This document shows positions 48,695-57,103 of a stretch of DNA of 64,000 nucleotides, piece after piece. The stretch's first letter is position 1; every line of letters starts with the position of its first letter. Source of the DNA: Amycolatopsis nigrescens CSC17Ta-90 (lineage in GTDB: Bacteria; Actinomycetota; Actinomycetes; Mycobacteriales; Pseudonocardiaceae); NCBI RefSeq assembly GCF_000384315.1, contig NZ_ARVW01000001.1, positions 2,985,746-3,049,745 on the forward strand, read 5' to 3'. A program made the translations under genes and the position numbers. The notes beneath the pieces are model-generated. The model saw only the letters and a list, made by a program, of their open reading frames with translations, had not been told where the DNA came from and did not search any database.

Positions 48695-49468
48695 GTGCCC
48701 GAGATGCCCAGCCCCAAGATCATCGTGGCCGAGCAGGCCGGACTCGGCGCGGACGGCCACCCGCGGCCGACCGAGGACCACGTGGTCGTCCTGGACAACG
48801 CCGTGCTGCTGCTGGACGGCGCCACCGCGCCGCGCCCGGACCTGCCCAGCGGCGGCTGGTACGCGTCACTGCTGGCCGAGGCGCTGGCGGCCGAACTGCG
48901 CGCGGCGCCGCTGGCCGATCTCGGCGAGCTGCTCGCCGCGGCCATCACCGCGGTGGCCGCCGCGCACGGGCTGCGGCCGGGGAAGTCGCCGTCCAGCACG
49001 GTCGCCATGGTGCGCTGGACGCCGGACGCGGTGGACGGGCTGGTGCTCGCGGACAGCCCCATCGTGGTGTTCGGCGAGGCCGGCGCCGAACTGCTCGCGG
49101 ACGACCGGCTGGTCGCCCTGCGCGACAGCGGCAAGCTGCGCACCGGCGGCGACGTCCGCTACCAGCGCAATGCCGAGGGCGGCTTCTGGGTGGCCGAAGC
49201 GGACCCGGCGGCCGCCGGGCGGGCGATCCGCCGGAGCTGGCCGCGCGAAGAGGTCGACGCCGTGCTGCTGGCCACCGACGGAGTGGCCGTCGGCGTGGAC
49301 GAATACCGGCTCTTCGACTGGGCCACCGTGCTCGGGCTGGCCGAGCGCGAAGGGCTGGCGTCGGTGCTGGACGCCGTGCGCGCCGCCGAACTCGGCGATC
49401 CGGACGGCGCCCGCTGGCCGCGGGCGAAGCGCCACGACGACCAGGCGCTCGTCCTGATCCGGTTCTGA
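48695..49468 (+). CDS. PP2C-like protein phosphatase
   Basis: The 257-residue protein resembles PP2C-like phosphatases: DHVVVLDNAVLLLDGATAP (about 30-48, the first metal Asp region), SSTVAMVRWTPDAVDGLVLADSP, AVLLATDGVAVGVDEY and KRHDDQALVLIRF with the terminal Asp pair. The fold is kept, though the usual DGMGG motif is replaced by DGATAP, so catalytic activity is likely but not sure. GTG 48695 was chosen, with ATG 48704 as alternative. PadR is the divergent neighbour. Confidence 0.82.
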   Translation: MPEMPSPKIIVAEQAGLGADGHPRPTEDHVVVLDNAVLLLDGATAPRPDLPSGGWYASLLAEALAAELRAAPLADLGELLAAAITAVAAAHGLRPGKSPSSTVAMVRWTPDAVDGLVLADSPIVVFGEAGAELLADDRLVALRDSGKLRTGGDVRYQRNAEGGFWVAEADPAAAGRAIRRSWPREEVDAVLLATDGVAVGVDEYRLFDWATVLGLAEREGLASVLDAVRAAELGDPDGARWPRAKRHDDQALVLIRF

Positions 49469-49546
49469 CCCAGATCACACTCCGAACGGGCAATATCAGG
49501 GACTTCCCCGGATTACCCCGGGGCCAAAACAGGCCACTCTGGGTAC

Positions 49547-50284
49547 ATGGGGTACGGGGACACGACAAAACAGGCGACGGGGAGCTCCACGGTCGCGGCC
49601 AGAACCAGGCCGTGGCTGGTCACCTCGGTCGCGGCAATCGGCTGGAGCACTTTCACCATCGTCCTGCTGCACACGGTGAGTTCGCACGATCCAGTGCGGG
49701 ACACCCTGTCCAGCTACGCCTTCACCGACCGCGGCAGCGGCATGCTGGCGGCCAGCGTACTGGCACTGGCGATCGCGTCGGTGACACTACTCGGCGCGCT
49801 GATCGCGTCCGGGGTGCCGGTCAGCCGCACCACCGGCACGCTGTTCGGCACCTGGTCGCTGGGGCTGGCCACGGCCGCCGTGTTCCCGGCCAGCTTCGAG
49901 GACAACCCGCATCCGGTCAGCGGGGAGATCCACCAGTACGCCTGCCTGGTCGCGTTCCTCAGCGTGCCGGCGCTGGGCAAGTCCCTGCTGGACCGGATGC
50001 GCGACGCTCCCGCGCTGGAGCGGCACCGCGCGATGCTGACCAAGCTGACCCTGCTCAGCGCCGGTGGCCTGCTGCTGTTCGGGATCAGCTACGCGCTGGA
50101 GGCCTTCCCCGGGGTGCCGGTGGTCAGCGAGCTGGCCGGACTGATGCCGGTCGGGCTCAGCCAGCGGATCGCGCTGACGGCCGACGTCATCCTGCTGGGC
50201 TGGCTGATGTTGCTGGCGGCAAGGGCTTCGGCCACGAACAGCGCACCGGCGGAGCGGGAAGTCAGCGAGCACGCCCGTAGTTGA
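49547..50284 (+). CDS. DUF998 membrane protein
   Basis: The 245-residue protein has six hydrophobic helices and the DUF998 sequences VRDTLSSYAFTDRGSGMLAASVLALAIASV, FPASFEDNPHPVSGEIHQYACLVAFLSVPALGK and a final helix ADVILLGWLMLLAARA. Function is unknown. No Shine-Dalgarno sequence is evident before ATG 49547. It ends with a short hydrophilic tail and is followed 33 bp later by an amidase gene on the same strand. Confidence 0.85.
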   Translation: MGYGDTTKQATGSSTVAARTRPWLVTSVAAIGWSTFTIVLLHTVSSHDPVRDTLSSYAFTDRGSGMLAASVLALAIASVTLLGALIASGVPVSRTTGTLFGTWSLGLATAAVFPASFEDNPHPVSGEIHQYACLVAFLSVPALGKSLLDRMRDAPALERHRAMLTKLTLLSAGGLLLFGISYALEAFPGVPVVSELAGLMPVGLSQRIALTADVILLGWLMLLAARASATNSAPAEREVSEHARS

Positions 50285-50316
50285 GGATTTTTCACCTTCG
50301 ACTTACTCTTCGTCAG

Positions 50317-51705
50317 GTGTCCGAAACCCGGGTCAGCGAACTGGCCTTCGCGGGACTGGCCGAACAGGCCGAACTGCTCGCCACCTCGGCGGTGAGCTCG
50401 GCCGAGCTCACCGCCGAGTCGCTGCGCCGGATCGAAGCCACCCAGCCCACCCTGAACGCGTTCCGCGTACTGCGCCCGGAACAGGCCCGGCGCGAGGCGG
50501 CCGAGGCCGACCGGCGGCTCGCCGCGGGCGAGCGTGTGCCGCTGCTGGGCGTGCCGATCGCGGTCAAGGACGACGTGGACGTCGCCGGGCTGCCCACCGC
50601 GTTCGGTTGCGCCGGCGAGTTCCCGGTGGCCAGCACGGACAGCGAAGTGGTGCGACGGCTGAAGCACGCCGGCGCGGTGATCGTCGGCAAGACGAACACC
50701 CCGGAGATCGGGCAGTGGCCGTTCACCGAGGGCAGCGCGTTCGGCGTGACCCGCAACCCTTGGCGGCCCGAGTACACCCCGGGCGGCTCCTCAGGCGGCT
50801 CGGCCGCCGCGGTGGCCGCCGGGCTGGTGCCCGCCGCGCTCGGCTCGGACGGCGCCGGCTCGGTGCGCATCCCGGCCGCGTGGAACCACCTGGTCGGCAT
50901 CAAACCGCAGCGCGAACGCATCTCCCCCGCCCCGGAACCCGAGCTGTTCCACGGCATCACCGTGCTCGGCCCGCTGGCGAGGACGGTCGCCGACGCGGCA
51001 CTGCTGCTGGACGTCGCGGCCGGGACCGGTGGCGTCCACCAGGCGGCCGCGGGGCGGGCGCCCGGCAGGCTCCGGATCGGGCTGACCGCGCGGGCCGCGT
51101 TCACCGGCACTCCGGTGACCCTGCACCCGGAGATCCGCACCGCGGTTGCCAGGCTGGCCGGCACGCTCCGCGGGCTCGGGCACGAGGTGGTCGGCGTGCG
51201 GCCGAACTACGGGCTGGTCGGGCTGACCTTCCTGCCGCGCTCGCTGGTCGGCGTGCGCGATTGGCTGCGCCGGGTGCCGGACACCGCCCTGCTCGACCCG
51301 CGGACCAGGGCCAACGGCCGCAGCGGCAGCATCGCCGGACCGTCCCTGCGCCTGGCCAGGGCCGCGGAACCGTTGCTGCACAAGCGGATCGGCGCAGTCT
51401 TCGACCGGGTGGACGTGCTGCTGGCGCCCACCACGGCGAGCCCGCCGCCGCGGGTCGGCGCCTTCGACCGGTTGTCCGGCTGGCAGACCGACCAGGCCAT
51501 GATCGCCGCCTGTCCGTACGCCTGGCCGTGGAACGTGCTCGGCTGGCCAGGGGTGAACGTGCCGGCCGGGTTCAGCGCCGCCGGGCTGCCGCTCGGCGCC
51601 CAGCTGCTCGGCCCGCGCGACTCCGAGGAACGGCTGATCTCCCTTGCCGCGCAACTGGAAACCGTCGAACGCTGGCACGAACGACGGCCGCCGGTGTCCT
51701 GGTGA
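50317..51705 (+). CDS. Amidase (amidase signature family)
   Basis: The 462-residue protein carries the whole Ser-cisSer-Lys signature: Lys84 in IAVKDDVD, cis-Ser in PGGSSGGSAAAVAAGL (Ser158/159), and nucleophile Ser182 in GSDGAGSVRIPA. These enzymes hydrolyse small amides; GatA function is unlikely because gatB/gatC are absent and the protein is short. The start was set at GTG 50317 since the upstream TTG frame adds no family sequence. The substrate is unknown. Confidence 0.9.
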   Translation: MSETRVSELAFAGLAEQAELLATSAVSSAELTAESLRRIEATQPTLNAFRVLRPEQARREAAEADRRLAAGERVPLLGVPIAVKDDVDVAGLPTAFGCAGEFPVASTDSEVVRRLKHAGAVIVGKTNTPEIGQWPFTEGSAFGVTRNPWRPEYTPGGSSGGSAAAVAAGLVPAALGSDGAGSVRIPAAWNHLVGIKPQRERISPAPEPELFHGITVLGPLARTVADAALLLDVAAGTGGVHQAAAGRAPGRLRIGLTARAAFTGTPVTLHPEIRTAVARLAGTLRGLGHEVVGVRPNYGLVGLTFLPRSLVGVRDWLRRVPDTALLDPRTRANGRSGSIAGPSLRLARAAEPLLHKRIGAVFDRVDVLLAPTTASPPPRVGAFDRLSGWQTDQAMIAACPYAWPWNVLGWPGVNVPAGFSAAGLPLGAQLLGPRDSEERLISLAAQLETVERWHERRPPVSW

Positions 51706-51724
51706 ACGGGTAGCATCACCGCCC

Positions 51725-52642
51725 ATGGCAACCGGGCCGCCGATCGTCCGTGGCACCGCGGCGTGGAAGTACTTCGGGGACTTCCGGGCCGCGCTGCTGG
51801 CCGGTCAGGTGCTGATGCTGCAGGTGGCGCATCCGGTGGTGGCCGCCGGGGTGCGCGACCATTCGAACTACCGGGAAGACCCGTGGACCAGGCTGATGCG
51901 CACCGGCGCGTCGCTGTCCATCTACATCTACGGCCGGGAAGGCGCGCAGTACGAGGCCGACCGGCTGCGCCGGCTGCACCGGTCGTTCAAGGGCGTCGAC
52001 GCCGAAGGCCGCCGCTACCACGCGCTGGACCCGAAGGCCTACGCCTGGGTGCACGCCACCCTGGTCAAGGTTCCGGTTGACGCGCAACGGTTCTTCGGTC
52101 GTGCGCTGAGCGGCCCGGAGCTGGACGAGTACTACGCGCAGCTGTGCGACGTCGGCCGGATGCTCGGCCTGCGCGAGCGCGACCTGCCGCCGGACTGGGC
52201 CGCGTTCGAGCGCTACTACGACGAGATGGTCGCCGGTTTCGAGCTCAACCAGACCATCGAAACCCTGCTGGAGACCATCGAGACGGTGCGGAAACCGTTC
52301 CGCTGGCTGCCTGATCCACTGTGGACACCGATCCAGCGGTGGCAGCACCGGGGCCAGCTCTTCCTGATCAGTGCGACGCTGCCGCCCGCGTTCCGCGCCC
52401 GAGCCGGTCTGAAGTGGACAGACGAGCAGCAGCGCCGGTTCGACCGGTTCGCCGCGGTCACCCGGTTCCTCGGCGCACTGGCCCCGGCCTCGGCGCGCAC
52501 CGCGCACGTCCGCGCCGTCGGGCGGCTCAACGTCTGGCTTCGCGCCCGCCGCTCTCAGAGGGCCAGCACGGCCAGCACGGTGTCCACGGTCTGCTCGGCC
52601 AGCCGCTCAGTCAGCGGCAGGTGGCGGAACAGCGCGCGGTAG
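51725..52642 (+). CDS. DUF2236 oxygenase-like protein (MpaB family)
   Basis: The 305-residue protein has the DUF2236 pattern: LAGQVLMLQVAHPVVAAGVRDHSNYREDPWTRLMRTGASLSIYIYG (about 25-70), RRLHRSFKGVDAEGRRYHALDPKAYAWVHATLV with the second His/Asp cluster, and YYDEMVAGFELNQT. Members are haem-dependent oxygenases such as the latex-cleaving Lcp relatives. The last about 30 residues (from SQRASTASTV) overlap the convergent TetR gene by 88 bp and look non-native. It follows the amidase by 19 bp and might be in its operon. Confidence 0.8.
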   Translation: MATGPPIVRGTAAWKYFGDFRAALLAGQVLMLQVAHPVVAAGVRDHSNYREDPWTRLMRTGASLSIYIYGREGAQYEADRLRRLHRSFKGVDAEGRRYHALDPKAYAWVHATLVKVPVDAQRFFGRALSGPELDEYYAQLCDVGRMLGLRERDLPPDWAAFERYYDEMVAGFELNQTIETLLETIETVRKPFRWLPDPLWTPIQRWQHRGQLFLISATLPPAFRARAGLKWTDEQQRRFDRFAAVTRFLGALAPASARTAHVRAVGRLNVWLRARRSQRASTASTVSTVCSASRSVSGRWRNSAR

Positions 52643-53118
52643 TACAGCGGTGCGGCGAGCGCGTCCAGCACGAAGTCCAGATCGAAGTCGGACCGGATCT
52701 CACCGCGCCGCCGCGCCGACTCCAGTGCCGCCGCGGTGCTGGCCCGGCGCGGGTGGAACACCGTGCGCAGGAACTCCTCGTTCAGCTCCGGATCCTCGGC
52801 GAGGTCCGCGACCAGCGCGGGCAGCACCCGCCCCAGCGCGGTGCCGCCGAACGCGGTGACCATCGTGTTCATCCCGGTGATCAGGTCGGCGCGCAGGTCG
52901 CCGGTGTCCGGGGTGGGCACCAGCCCGAGCCCGGCCGCCACCGCGTCCACCACCAGATGCCGTTTCGACGGCCAGCGGCGGTAGATCGCCGGCCGGTGCA
53001 CCCCGGCGCGGGCCGCGACCCCGCCGATGGACAGGTCCGCGTAACCGGACTCGTCCAGCAGCTCCACGGTCGCGGCCAGCACCGCCGCGTCGATCCGGTC
53101 GTCCCTGGTGCGGACCAT
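52555..53118 (-). CDS. TetR family regulator
   Basis: The 187-residue protein has an N-terminal HTH (AVLAATVELLDESGYADLSIGGVAARAGVHRPAIYRRWPSKRHLVVDAV, about 13-58) and a TetR_C_33-like ligand domain. Its ATG lies immediately after the VOC gene stop (TGAATG), so the two form one transcript, and the palindrome at 53545-53563 upstream of VOC is a likely operator. It converges with the DUF2236 gene and overlaps its end. Confidence 0.9.
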   Translation of the reverse strand: MVRTRDDRIDAAVLAATVELLDESGYADLSIGGVAARAGVHRPAIYRRWPSKRHLVVDAVAAGLGLVPTPDTGDLRADLITGMNTMVTAFGGTALGRVLPALVADLAEDPELNEEFLRTVFHPRRASTAAALESARRRGEIRSDFDLDFVLDALAAPLYYRALFRHLPLTERLAEQTVDTVLAVLAL

Positions 53119-53538
53119 TCAGAAGACCGGTTTCGGCATCAGCACGACCCGCCAGCCGTCCGGGTCCTCGAAGGTGAGGCCGCCGTTGGCAGTCCAGTAC
53201 GGGTTCTCCGGCGGTACCGGCGCCAGCCCGGCCTCGCCGAGCCGCTGCACCACCGGGTACATCGCGGCCTCGCCCGCGAAGTAGAGCACCAGCAGGTTGT
53301 CCTCGGTCGGCGCCTCGCCCGGGCTTCCGTCCACAAAGGACGTGAACTCCAGGTGGTAGCCCGCGCCGGGCAGGCCGAGCATCACACCGTCGTAGCCGGC
53401 GTGTCCTTCGAACCGGTAGAGCTCCTCCAGCCCGAGCAGGTCGCGGTAGAAGGCGACGACCTCGGCGAGTTTGTCGGTGGGCCTGGCGATCCGGACCTGG
53501 GCGACCGGCAGCGTGGCCGGCCAGCTGGCTGTTGTCAT
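53119..53538 (-). CDS. VOC family protein (glyoxalase/bleomycin-resistance-like)
   Basis: The 139-residue protein contains VAQVRIARPTDKLAEVVAFYRDLLGLEELYRFEGHAGYDGVMLGLPG and the second VOC unit MYPVVQRLGEAGLAPVPPENPYW..GGLTFEDPDGWRVVLMPKPVF. Metal-ligand positions are Gln/Arg-Ile in strand one and Glu near FEDPDG; substrate is unknown. Start ATG 53538 was chosen from the domain boundary. It is the first gene of a VOC-TetR pair. Confidence 0.88.
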   Translation of the reverse strand: MTTASWPATLPVAQVRIARPTDKLAEVVAFYRDLLGLEELYRFEGHAGYDGVMLGLPGAGYHLEFTSFVDGSPGEAPTEDNLLVLYFAGEAAMYPVVQRLGEAGLAPVPPENPYWTANGGLTFEDPDGWRVVLMPKPVF

Positions 53539-53544
53539 ACTATA

Positions 53545-53563
53545 ACAGTACAGTCCGTACCGT
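53545..53563. promoter_or_regulatory. Candidate TetR operator upstream of VOC
   Basis: ACAGTAC (53545-53551) and GTACCGT (53557-53563) form a 19-bp palindrome with one mismatch around AGTCC. It lies 6 bp before the VOC start and overlaps the expected promoter, and 62 bp from the divergent DinB gene. Confidence 0.45.
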
Positions 53564-53625
53564 ATCGTTTCAAACGCGCGGAAATCGTTGGCCACCCGGA
53601 CCGCGGGTCGCGGATGATGGCCTCC

Positions 53626-54165
53626 ATGCCGAGGGACACTTTCGTCGAACCGGACAAGGATCCACGCACCTACGCGCCGCTCTACGGTGACGAGCGCGCG
53701 ACGCTCACCGGCTTCCTGCGGTCCCAGCGCGAAACGCTGGTGCTCAAATGCGACGGCCTCGACGCCGCCGACCTGGCCCGACGCTCGATCGAACCGTCCA
53801 GCCTGTCCCTGCTCGGCCTGGTCCGCCACCTGGCCGACGTCGAACGCACGTGGTTCCGCCAGGTGATGGCCGGACAGGAGGTGTCGCAGCTGTTCGGGTC
53901 CTCCGCCCAACCCGACGCCGCGTTCGACGGCGCGCTGCCCGATCCCGCGATCGTCGAAGAGGCATGGGAGGCGTGGCGGACCGAAGTTGCGTTCGCCGAC
54001 CAGTTCATCGCCGACGCGCCCGACCTCGAACACTGCGGCAACGAGTCCTACCGGGGAGCGATCTCGCTGCGCTGGGTGCTGGTGCACATGGTGGAGGAGT
54101 ACGCCCGGCACAACGGGCACGTCGATCTGCTGCGCGAACGGATCGACGGCGCGGTCGGCCAGTAG
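53626..54165 (+). CDS. DinB family protein (DUF664)
   Basis: The 179-residue protein has the DinB four-helix pattern with three metal-binding positions: SLLGLVRHLADVERTWFRQVM (His), a second segment, and LRWVLVHMVEEYARHNGHVDLLRERIDG (HxxxH type). The N-terminal DPRTYAPLYGDERATLTGFLRSQRETLVLKCDGLDAADL is typical of the actinobacterial DUF664 group, putative thiol-dependent enzymes. Start may be ATG 53614, 53617 or 53626. It is divergent from the VOC gene. Confidence 0.85.
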   Translation: MPRDTFVEPDKDPRTYAPLYGDERATLTGFLRSQRETLVLKCDGLDAADLARRSIEPSSLSLLGLVRHLADVERTWFRQVMAGQEVSQLFGSSAQPDAAFDGALPDPAIVEEAWEAWRTEVAFADQFIADAPDLEHCGNESYRGAISLRWVLVHMVEEYARHNGHVDLLRERIDGAVGQ

Positions 54166-54223
54166 CCCGGCACCGCCGCGGGTGCCACACTGGGCGGCAG
54201 CCGGGAAGAAAAGGGGCGGACCA

Positions 54224-54424
54224 ATGAAACGGTGGATCCTTCTCGTCGTGGGCATCCTGCTCGCCGCGATCGGTGCGGTGTGGACCTTGCAGGGCGTCGG
54301 CGTGCTCGGCGGCAGCTTCATGACCGGGCAGAAGCTCTGGTTCCTGATCGGCCTCGGCGCGCTGCTGGTCGGCGTGGTGCTGGTCGCCGCCACGGCCCGC
54401 CGCCCGCGCGACCCGGCGGGCTGA
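54224..54424 (+). CDS. Small two-helix membrane protein
   Basis: The 66-residue protein has two hydrophobic segments (WILLVVGILLAAIGAVWTLQGVGVL and LWFLIGLGALLVGVVLVAAT) and a basic tail ARRPRDPAG. AAGGGG lies at good distance from ATG 54224. Similar short proteins are common in actinomycetes and have no assigned function. The gene is 58 bp after the DinB stop and converges with the nitroreductase gene. Confidence 0.78.
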   Translation: MKRWILLVVGILLAAIGAVWTLQGVGVLGGSFMTGQKLWFLIGLGALLVGVVLVAATARRPRDPAG

Positions 54425-54437
54425 GCGGCTCAACGAC

Positions 54438-54887
54438 TCAGCGGATCCGGAAGACCGGGTAGCCGGGCGCGATCCGGCGAAGCTCCTCGTCGGACGCTTT
54501 GTCGTCCACCCCGTCGAAGAACATGCCGACCTCGAACTTCCAGCGCTTGAGATAGGCGCGCAGCACGGCCGGCTTATCGTCATCGGACAGCTCGGTGGCG
54601 GTGAACCCCTGCACGTGGCGGCCGACCCGCAGCTCCCCCTCGCCGGCGACCCGCAGGTTGCGCACCCAGTGCGCCACACCGCGCGCGGCGACCAGGTACT
54701 GCTCGCCCTCGAAGGGGAGCAGGTTGACCGGGACCGAGCGCATTTCGCCGCTCTTGCGGCCTCGCACGGACAGCACCCTGCTGCCCCAGACGCTGACGCC
54801 GCGGCGGGTCAGCCACGCGATCCCCTTGCCGAACAGCAGGTGGCCACGGTTGGGCTCGAGGTAACGGAACTTCTCCTGGGCGGTCAT
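54438..54887 (-). CDS. Deazaflavin (F420)-dependent nitroreductase family protein
   Basis: The 149-residue protein matches the Ddn/FDOR-B split barrel: GKGIAWLTRRGVSVWGSRVLSVRGRKSGEMRSVPVNLLPFEGEQYLVAARGVAHWVRNLRVAGEGELRVG, which includes the RGRKSG F420-phosphate contact and the W..N.R motif. The family uses F420H2 to reduce quinones, enones or nitro compounds. It is divergent from a TetR gene whose operators fill the intergenic region, so it is the probable target. Confidence 0.9.
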   Translation of the reverse strand: MTAQEKFRYLEPNRGHLLFGKGIAWLTRRGVSVWGSRVLSVRGRKSGEMRSVPVNLLPFEGEQYLVAARGVAHWVRNLRVAGEGELRVGRHVQGFTATELSDDDKPAVLRAYLKRWKFEVGMFFDGVDDKASDEELRRIAPGYPVFRIR

Positions 54888-54907
54888 CGCTCTGCCTCCT
54901 TCGTTTG

Positions 54908-54977
54908 CGAGAGCAGTGCTCTCGATTAAGAGCAGTGAACACCCGAGCGCTGCTCTATGTCAAGAGCAGCGCTCTCG
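54908..54977. promoter_or_regulatory. TetR operator array between Ddn-like and TetR genes
   Basis: CGAGAGCAGTGCTCTCG (54908-54924) is a perfect 17-bp palindrome. Related sites follow: half-site AAGAGCAGTG (about 54928-54937), GAGCGCTGCTC (54945-54955), and AGAGCAGCGCTCT (54963-54975). All share GAGCA/TGCTC. The array covers both promoters, so repression of both genes by the adjacent TetR is likely. Confidence 0.65.
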
Positions 54978-55016
54978 AATTTGTGCGGCGCTCTCTCTGG
55001 TGGCAGACTCCGGGGC

Positions 55017-55697
55017 ATGCCGGCCACCCGCACCGCCCGTGAACGAGCCCGCGCCGAACTGGTCCAGGAGATCAAGGACGAGGCCAGACGACAGCTGGCC
55101 GAAGTCGGCGCGCATGGGCTCTCCCTGCGCGCCGTGGCCAGGGCGCTCGGCATGGTGTCCTCCGCGCTCTACCGCTACTTCCCCAGCCGCGACCAGCTGC
55201 TCACCGAGCTGATCGTGGACGCGTACGACGCCATCGGCGAAGCCGCCGAACAAGCCGACCGCCCGGACGAGGAGCCACGTCATCGCTGGCAGCTCATCTG
55301 GCACGCCGTCCGCGCCTGGGCGCTGAAGCATCCGCACGAATACGCGCTGATCTACGGCTCGCCGATCCCCGGCTACCAGGCGCCGCAGGACACCGTCGTG
55401 CCGGCGAGCCGGGTCGTGTTCGCGCTGGGCCGGGTGCTCGAATCGGCCGCGCTGCGCCCGGCCTCCGAGGGGCAGGGCCGCTCGGCCGCGCTCCGGCGCC
55501 AGACCGACGACCTCGCCGTCAGGCTGGAGTCCAGGCTGACCGGCGCGGAGCTGACCAGGCTGCTGATGGCCTGGTCACAGCTGTTCGGCGCGCTCAACTT
55601 CGAGCTGTTCGGCCAGTTCCGCGGCAGCGTGGACCCGAGCGACGAGTTCTTCACCTACACCGCGCAGCAAATGGCCGATTTCGTCGGCCTCCGCTGA
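55017..55697 (+). CDS. TetR family regulator (WHG domain type)
   Basis: The 226-residue protein has an HTH (about 15-60: EIKDEARRQLAEVGAHGLSLRAVARALGMVSSALYRYFPSRDQLLTELIVDAYDAIGE) and a C-terminal domain with WHAVRAWALKHPHEYALIYGSPIPGYQAP, the WHG/TetR_C_13 pattern. ATG 55017 was chosen as the first in the family context. It should control itself and the divergent Ddn-like gene. A palindrome follows its stop. Confidence 0.9.
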   Translation: MPATRTARERARAELVQEIKDEARRQLAEVGAHGLSLRAVARALGMVSSALYRYFPSRDQLLTELIVDAYDAIGEAAEQADRPDEEPRHRWQLIWHAVRAWALKHPHEYALIYGSPIPGYQAPQDTVVPASRVVFALGRVLESAALRPASEGQGRSAALRRQTDDLAVRLESRLTGAELTRLLMAWSQLFGALNFELFGQFRGSVDPSDEFFTYTAQQMADFVGLR

Positions 55698-55725
55698 CGC
55701 CACCCACCACTAACCTCACCGGAAA

Positions 55726-55778
55726 CGGCCCAACGTGACGTTTGGCCAATAGAACGAGCCGAACGTCACGTTGGGCCG
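55726..55778. terminator. Palindrome between convergent TetR genes, family D
   Basis: CGGCCCAACGTGACGTTTGGC (arm 55726-55746) pairs with 55758-55778 with one mismatch and an 11-nt loop. The stop of the minus-strand TetR gene (55766-55768) is inside the right arm. It serves as a bidirectional terminator. Confidence 0.72.
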
Positions 55779-56401
55779 GTCTGGTCGCGGCCGAGGGCGG
55801 TCCAGGAGCGCAGCAGCAGCTCGGCCGCGTCCACCACGACCTCGTCGCCGATGCCGTCCGGGCACAGGAAGCGCTGGGTCAGCAGCCCGTCCTCCAGCGC
55901 GTGCAGGATCAGGCCGAGGAACTCCGGGTCGGCCGGTGCCGCCGCGCCGGTGGCGGCCAGCCGTTCGCGCACGCCCTCGGCGTGTGCCGCGCGGGCCAGC
56001 CGTTCACGCTCCGCGAGCTTCGGCCGCACCTCGGGATTGCGCAGCGCGTACAGCGTCAGCTCGGTGCGCAACGCGAACCAGTCCTCGAGATGCCGCGCCC
56101 GCTCCGAGTTCCACGCGCGCAGCCGGTCGAGCATTTCCTCGAAGGAACGCACCCCTTCGCGCAGGGCGCGCACCTCGGCCAGTTCGCGGCGCATCCGCTG
56201 GTCAAGCAGCTCCACCACCAGTTCCTGCTTGTCCGCGAAGTTGCCATAGAACGCGCCCCTGCTGAACCCGGCCCGCTCGGCGATCTGCTCCACCGACGCG
56301 CCGTTCACCCCGTTCTCGGCGAACAGCTCGGCCGCGGCGCTCAGCAGCCGCTCCCTGGTCCGCTCCCGGCTTTCCGCACGGGTCAGGCGTTTCGGAGGCA
56401 C
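55766..56401 (-). CDS. TetR family regulator
   Basis: The 211-residue protein has an HTH at about 12-58 (RERTRERLLSAAAELFAENGVNGASVEQIAERAGFSRGAFYGNFADKQELVVELL) and a C-terminal domain with TFALRT-like ERARHLEDWFALRTELTLYALRNPEV, similar to TetR_C_6/AcrR-like members. It begins at GTG 56401, 9 bp after the GntR stop, so both regulators are probably co-transcribed. No clear target is adjacent. Confidence 0.88.
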   Translation of the reverse strand: MPPKRLTRAESRERTRERLLSAAAELFAENGVNGASVEQIAERAGFSRGAFYGNFADKQELVVELLDQRMRRELAEVRALREGVRSFEEMLDRLRAWNSERARHLEDWFALRTELTLYALRNPEVRPKLAERERLARAAHAEGVRERLAATGAAAPADPEFLGLILHALEDGLLTQRFLCPDGIGDEVVVDAAELLLRSWTALGRDQTGPT

Positions 56402-56410
56402 GGTCGGATT

Positions 56411-57064
56411 CTATGGCCGCTCGGCGGAAAGCCAGCCCAGCACCATGCCGAGCGCGCTGTCCCAGTTCCGCGCGATCACCGCCCCAGCCCGTTCCCGGTC
56501 GCCGTCGGCCAGCGCGTCCAGGATCTCCCGGTGCTGCCCGGCCGACCGCACCGACCGGTCACCTTCGCGCATGAAGGTGATCTCGTAGCGGGACAGCCGG
56601 ATCCGGATCGAGGCGAGCATCGCCCGAAGTGTCGCGTTAGGACAGTGTTCGACGATGCGCTCGTGGAACTCGGTGTCCAGCCGCCACTTCTCGACCGGAT
56701 CGGTTGCCCGAAGCAGCCGGTCGTCCAGCTCCCGCAGAACGTCCACATCGGACCGTTCGGCCGGTGAGGTGCGGACCGCGAGCCCTTCCAGCTCGGCGAT
56801 GATCGGGTACAGCTCGGCCGCCTCCACCGCGTCCAACGGGCGGACCAGGAACCCGCGCGCCGGGAACGACTCCAGCACACCCTCCGCCTCCAGCCGCAGC
56901 AGCGCCTCGCGCACCGGCGACCGGGAGACCCCGAGCGACTGCCCGAGCCCGGCCTCGGTGATCGGCTCACCCGGCCGCAACCGGCCGGTGGACAGCCGCT
57001 CGACCACTCGGTCGTAGACGGCCGCGCGCAAGGGCGCCGGCCGCGGGATGGAACTTTCCGCCAT
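56411..57064 (-). CDS. GntR family regulator with FCD domain
   Basis: The 217-residue protein has a winged HTH (about 12-70: LRAAVYDRVVERLSTGRLRPGEPITEAGLGQSLGVSRSPVREALLRLEAEGVLES) and an FCD effector domain (ELYPIIAELEGLAVR, then DTEFHERIVEHCPNATLRAMLASIR with the His/Asp metal or ligand site). FCD regulators sense organic acids or amino acids. The divergent gene encodes a threonine-dehydratase-like enzyme, with a palindrome TTGTATACGA between, so a catabolic switch is likely. Confidence 0.9.
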   Translation of the reverse strand: MAESSIPRPAPLRAAVYDRVVERLSTGRLRPGEPITEAGLGQSLGVSRSPVREALLRLEAEGVLESFPARGFLVRPLDAVEAAELYPIIAELEGLAVRTSPAERSDVDVLRELDDRLLRATDPVEKWRLDTEFHERIVEHCPNATLRAMLASIRIRLSRYEITFMREGDRSVRSAGQHREILDALADGDRERAGAVIARNWDSALGMVLGWLSAERP

Positions 57065-57080
57065 TACTACCTCCCGAGGT

Positions 57081-57100
57081 GCCGATTGTATACGATCGGC
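57081..57100. promoter_or_regulatory. GntR operator upstream of the dehydratase-like gene
   Basis: GCCGATTGTATACGATCGGC (57081-57100) is a 20-bp near-perfect palindrome with a TTGTATACGA core. The core fits FCD-type GntR operators (TTGTATACAA-like). It is 16 bp from the GntR start and 3 bp from the dehydratase ATG, so it overlaps both start regions. Confidence 0.65.
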
Positions 57101-57103
57101 ACT

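Noticed and set aside
52555..52642. Frameshift in the DUF2236 gene
   Set aside because: The tail reads into the convergent TetR gene without a break in the conserved domain; lost natural stop is simpler than a frameshift.
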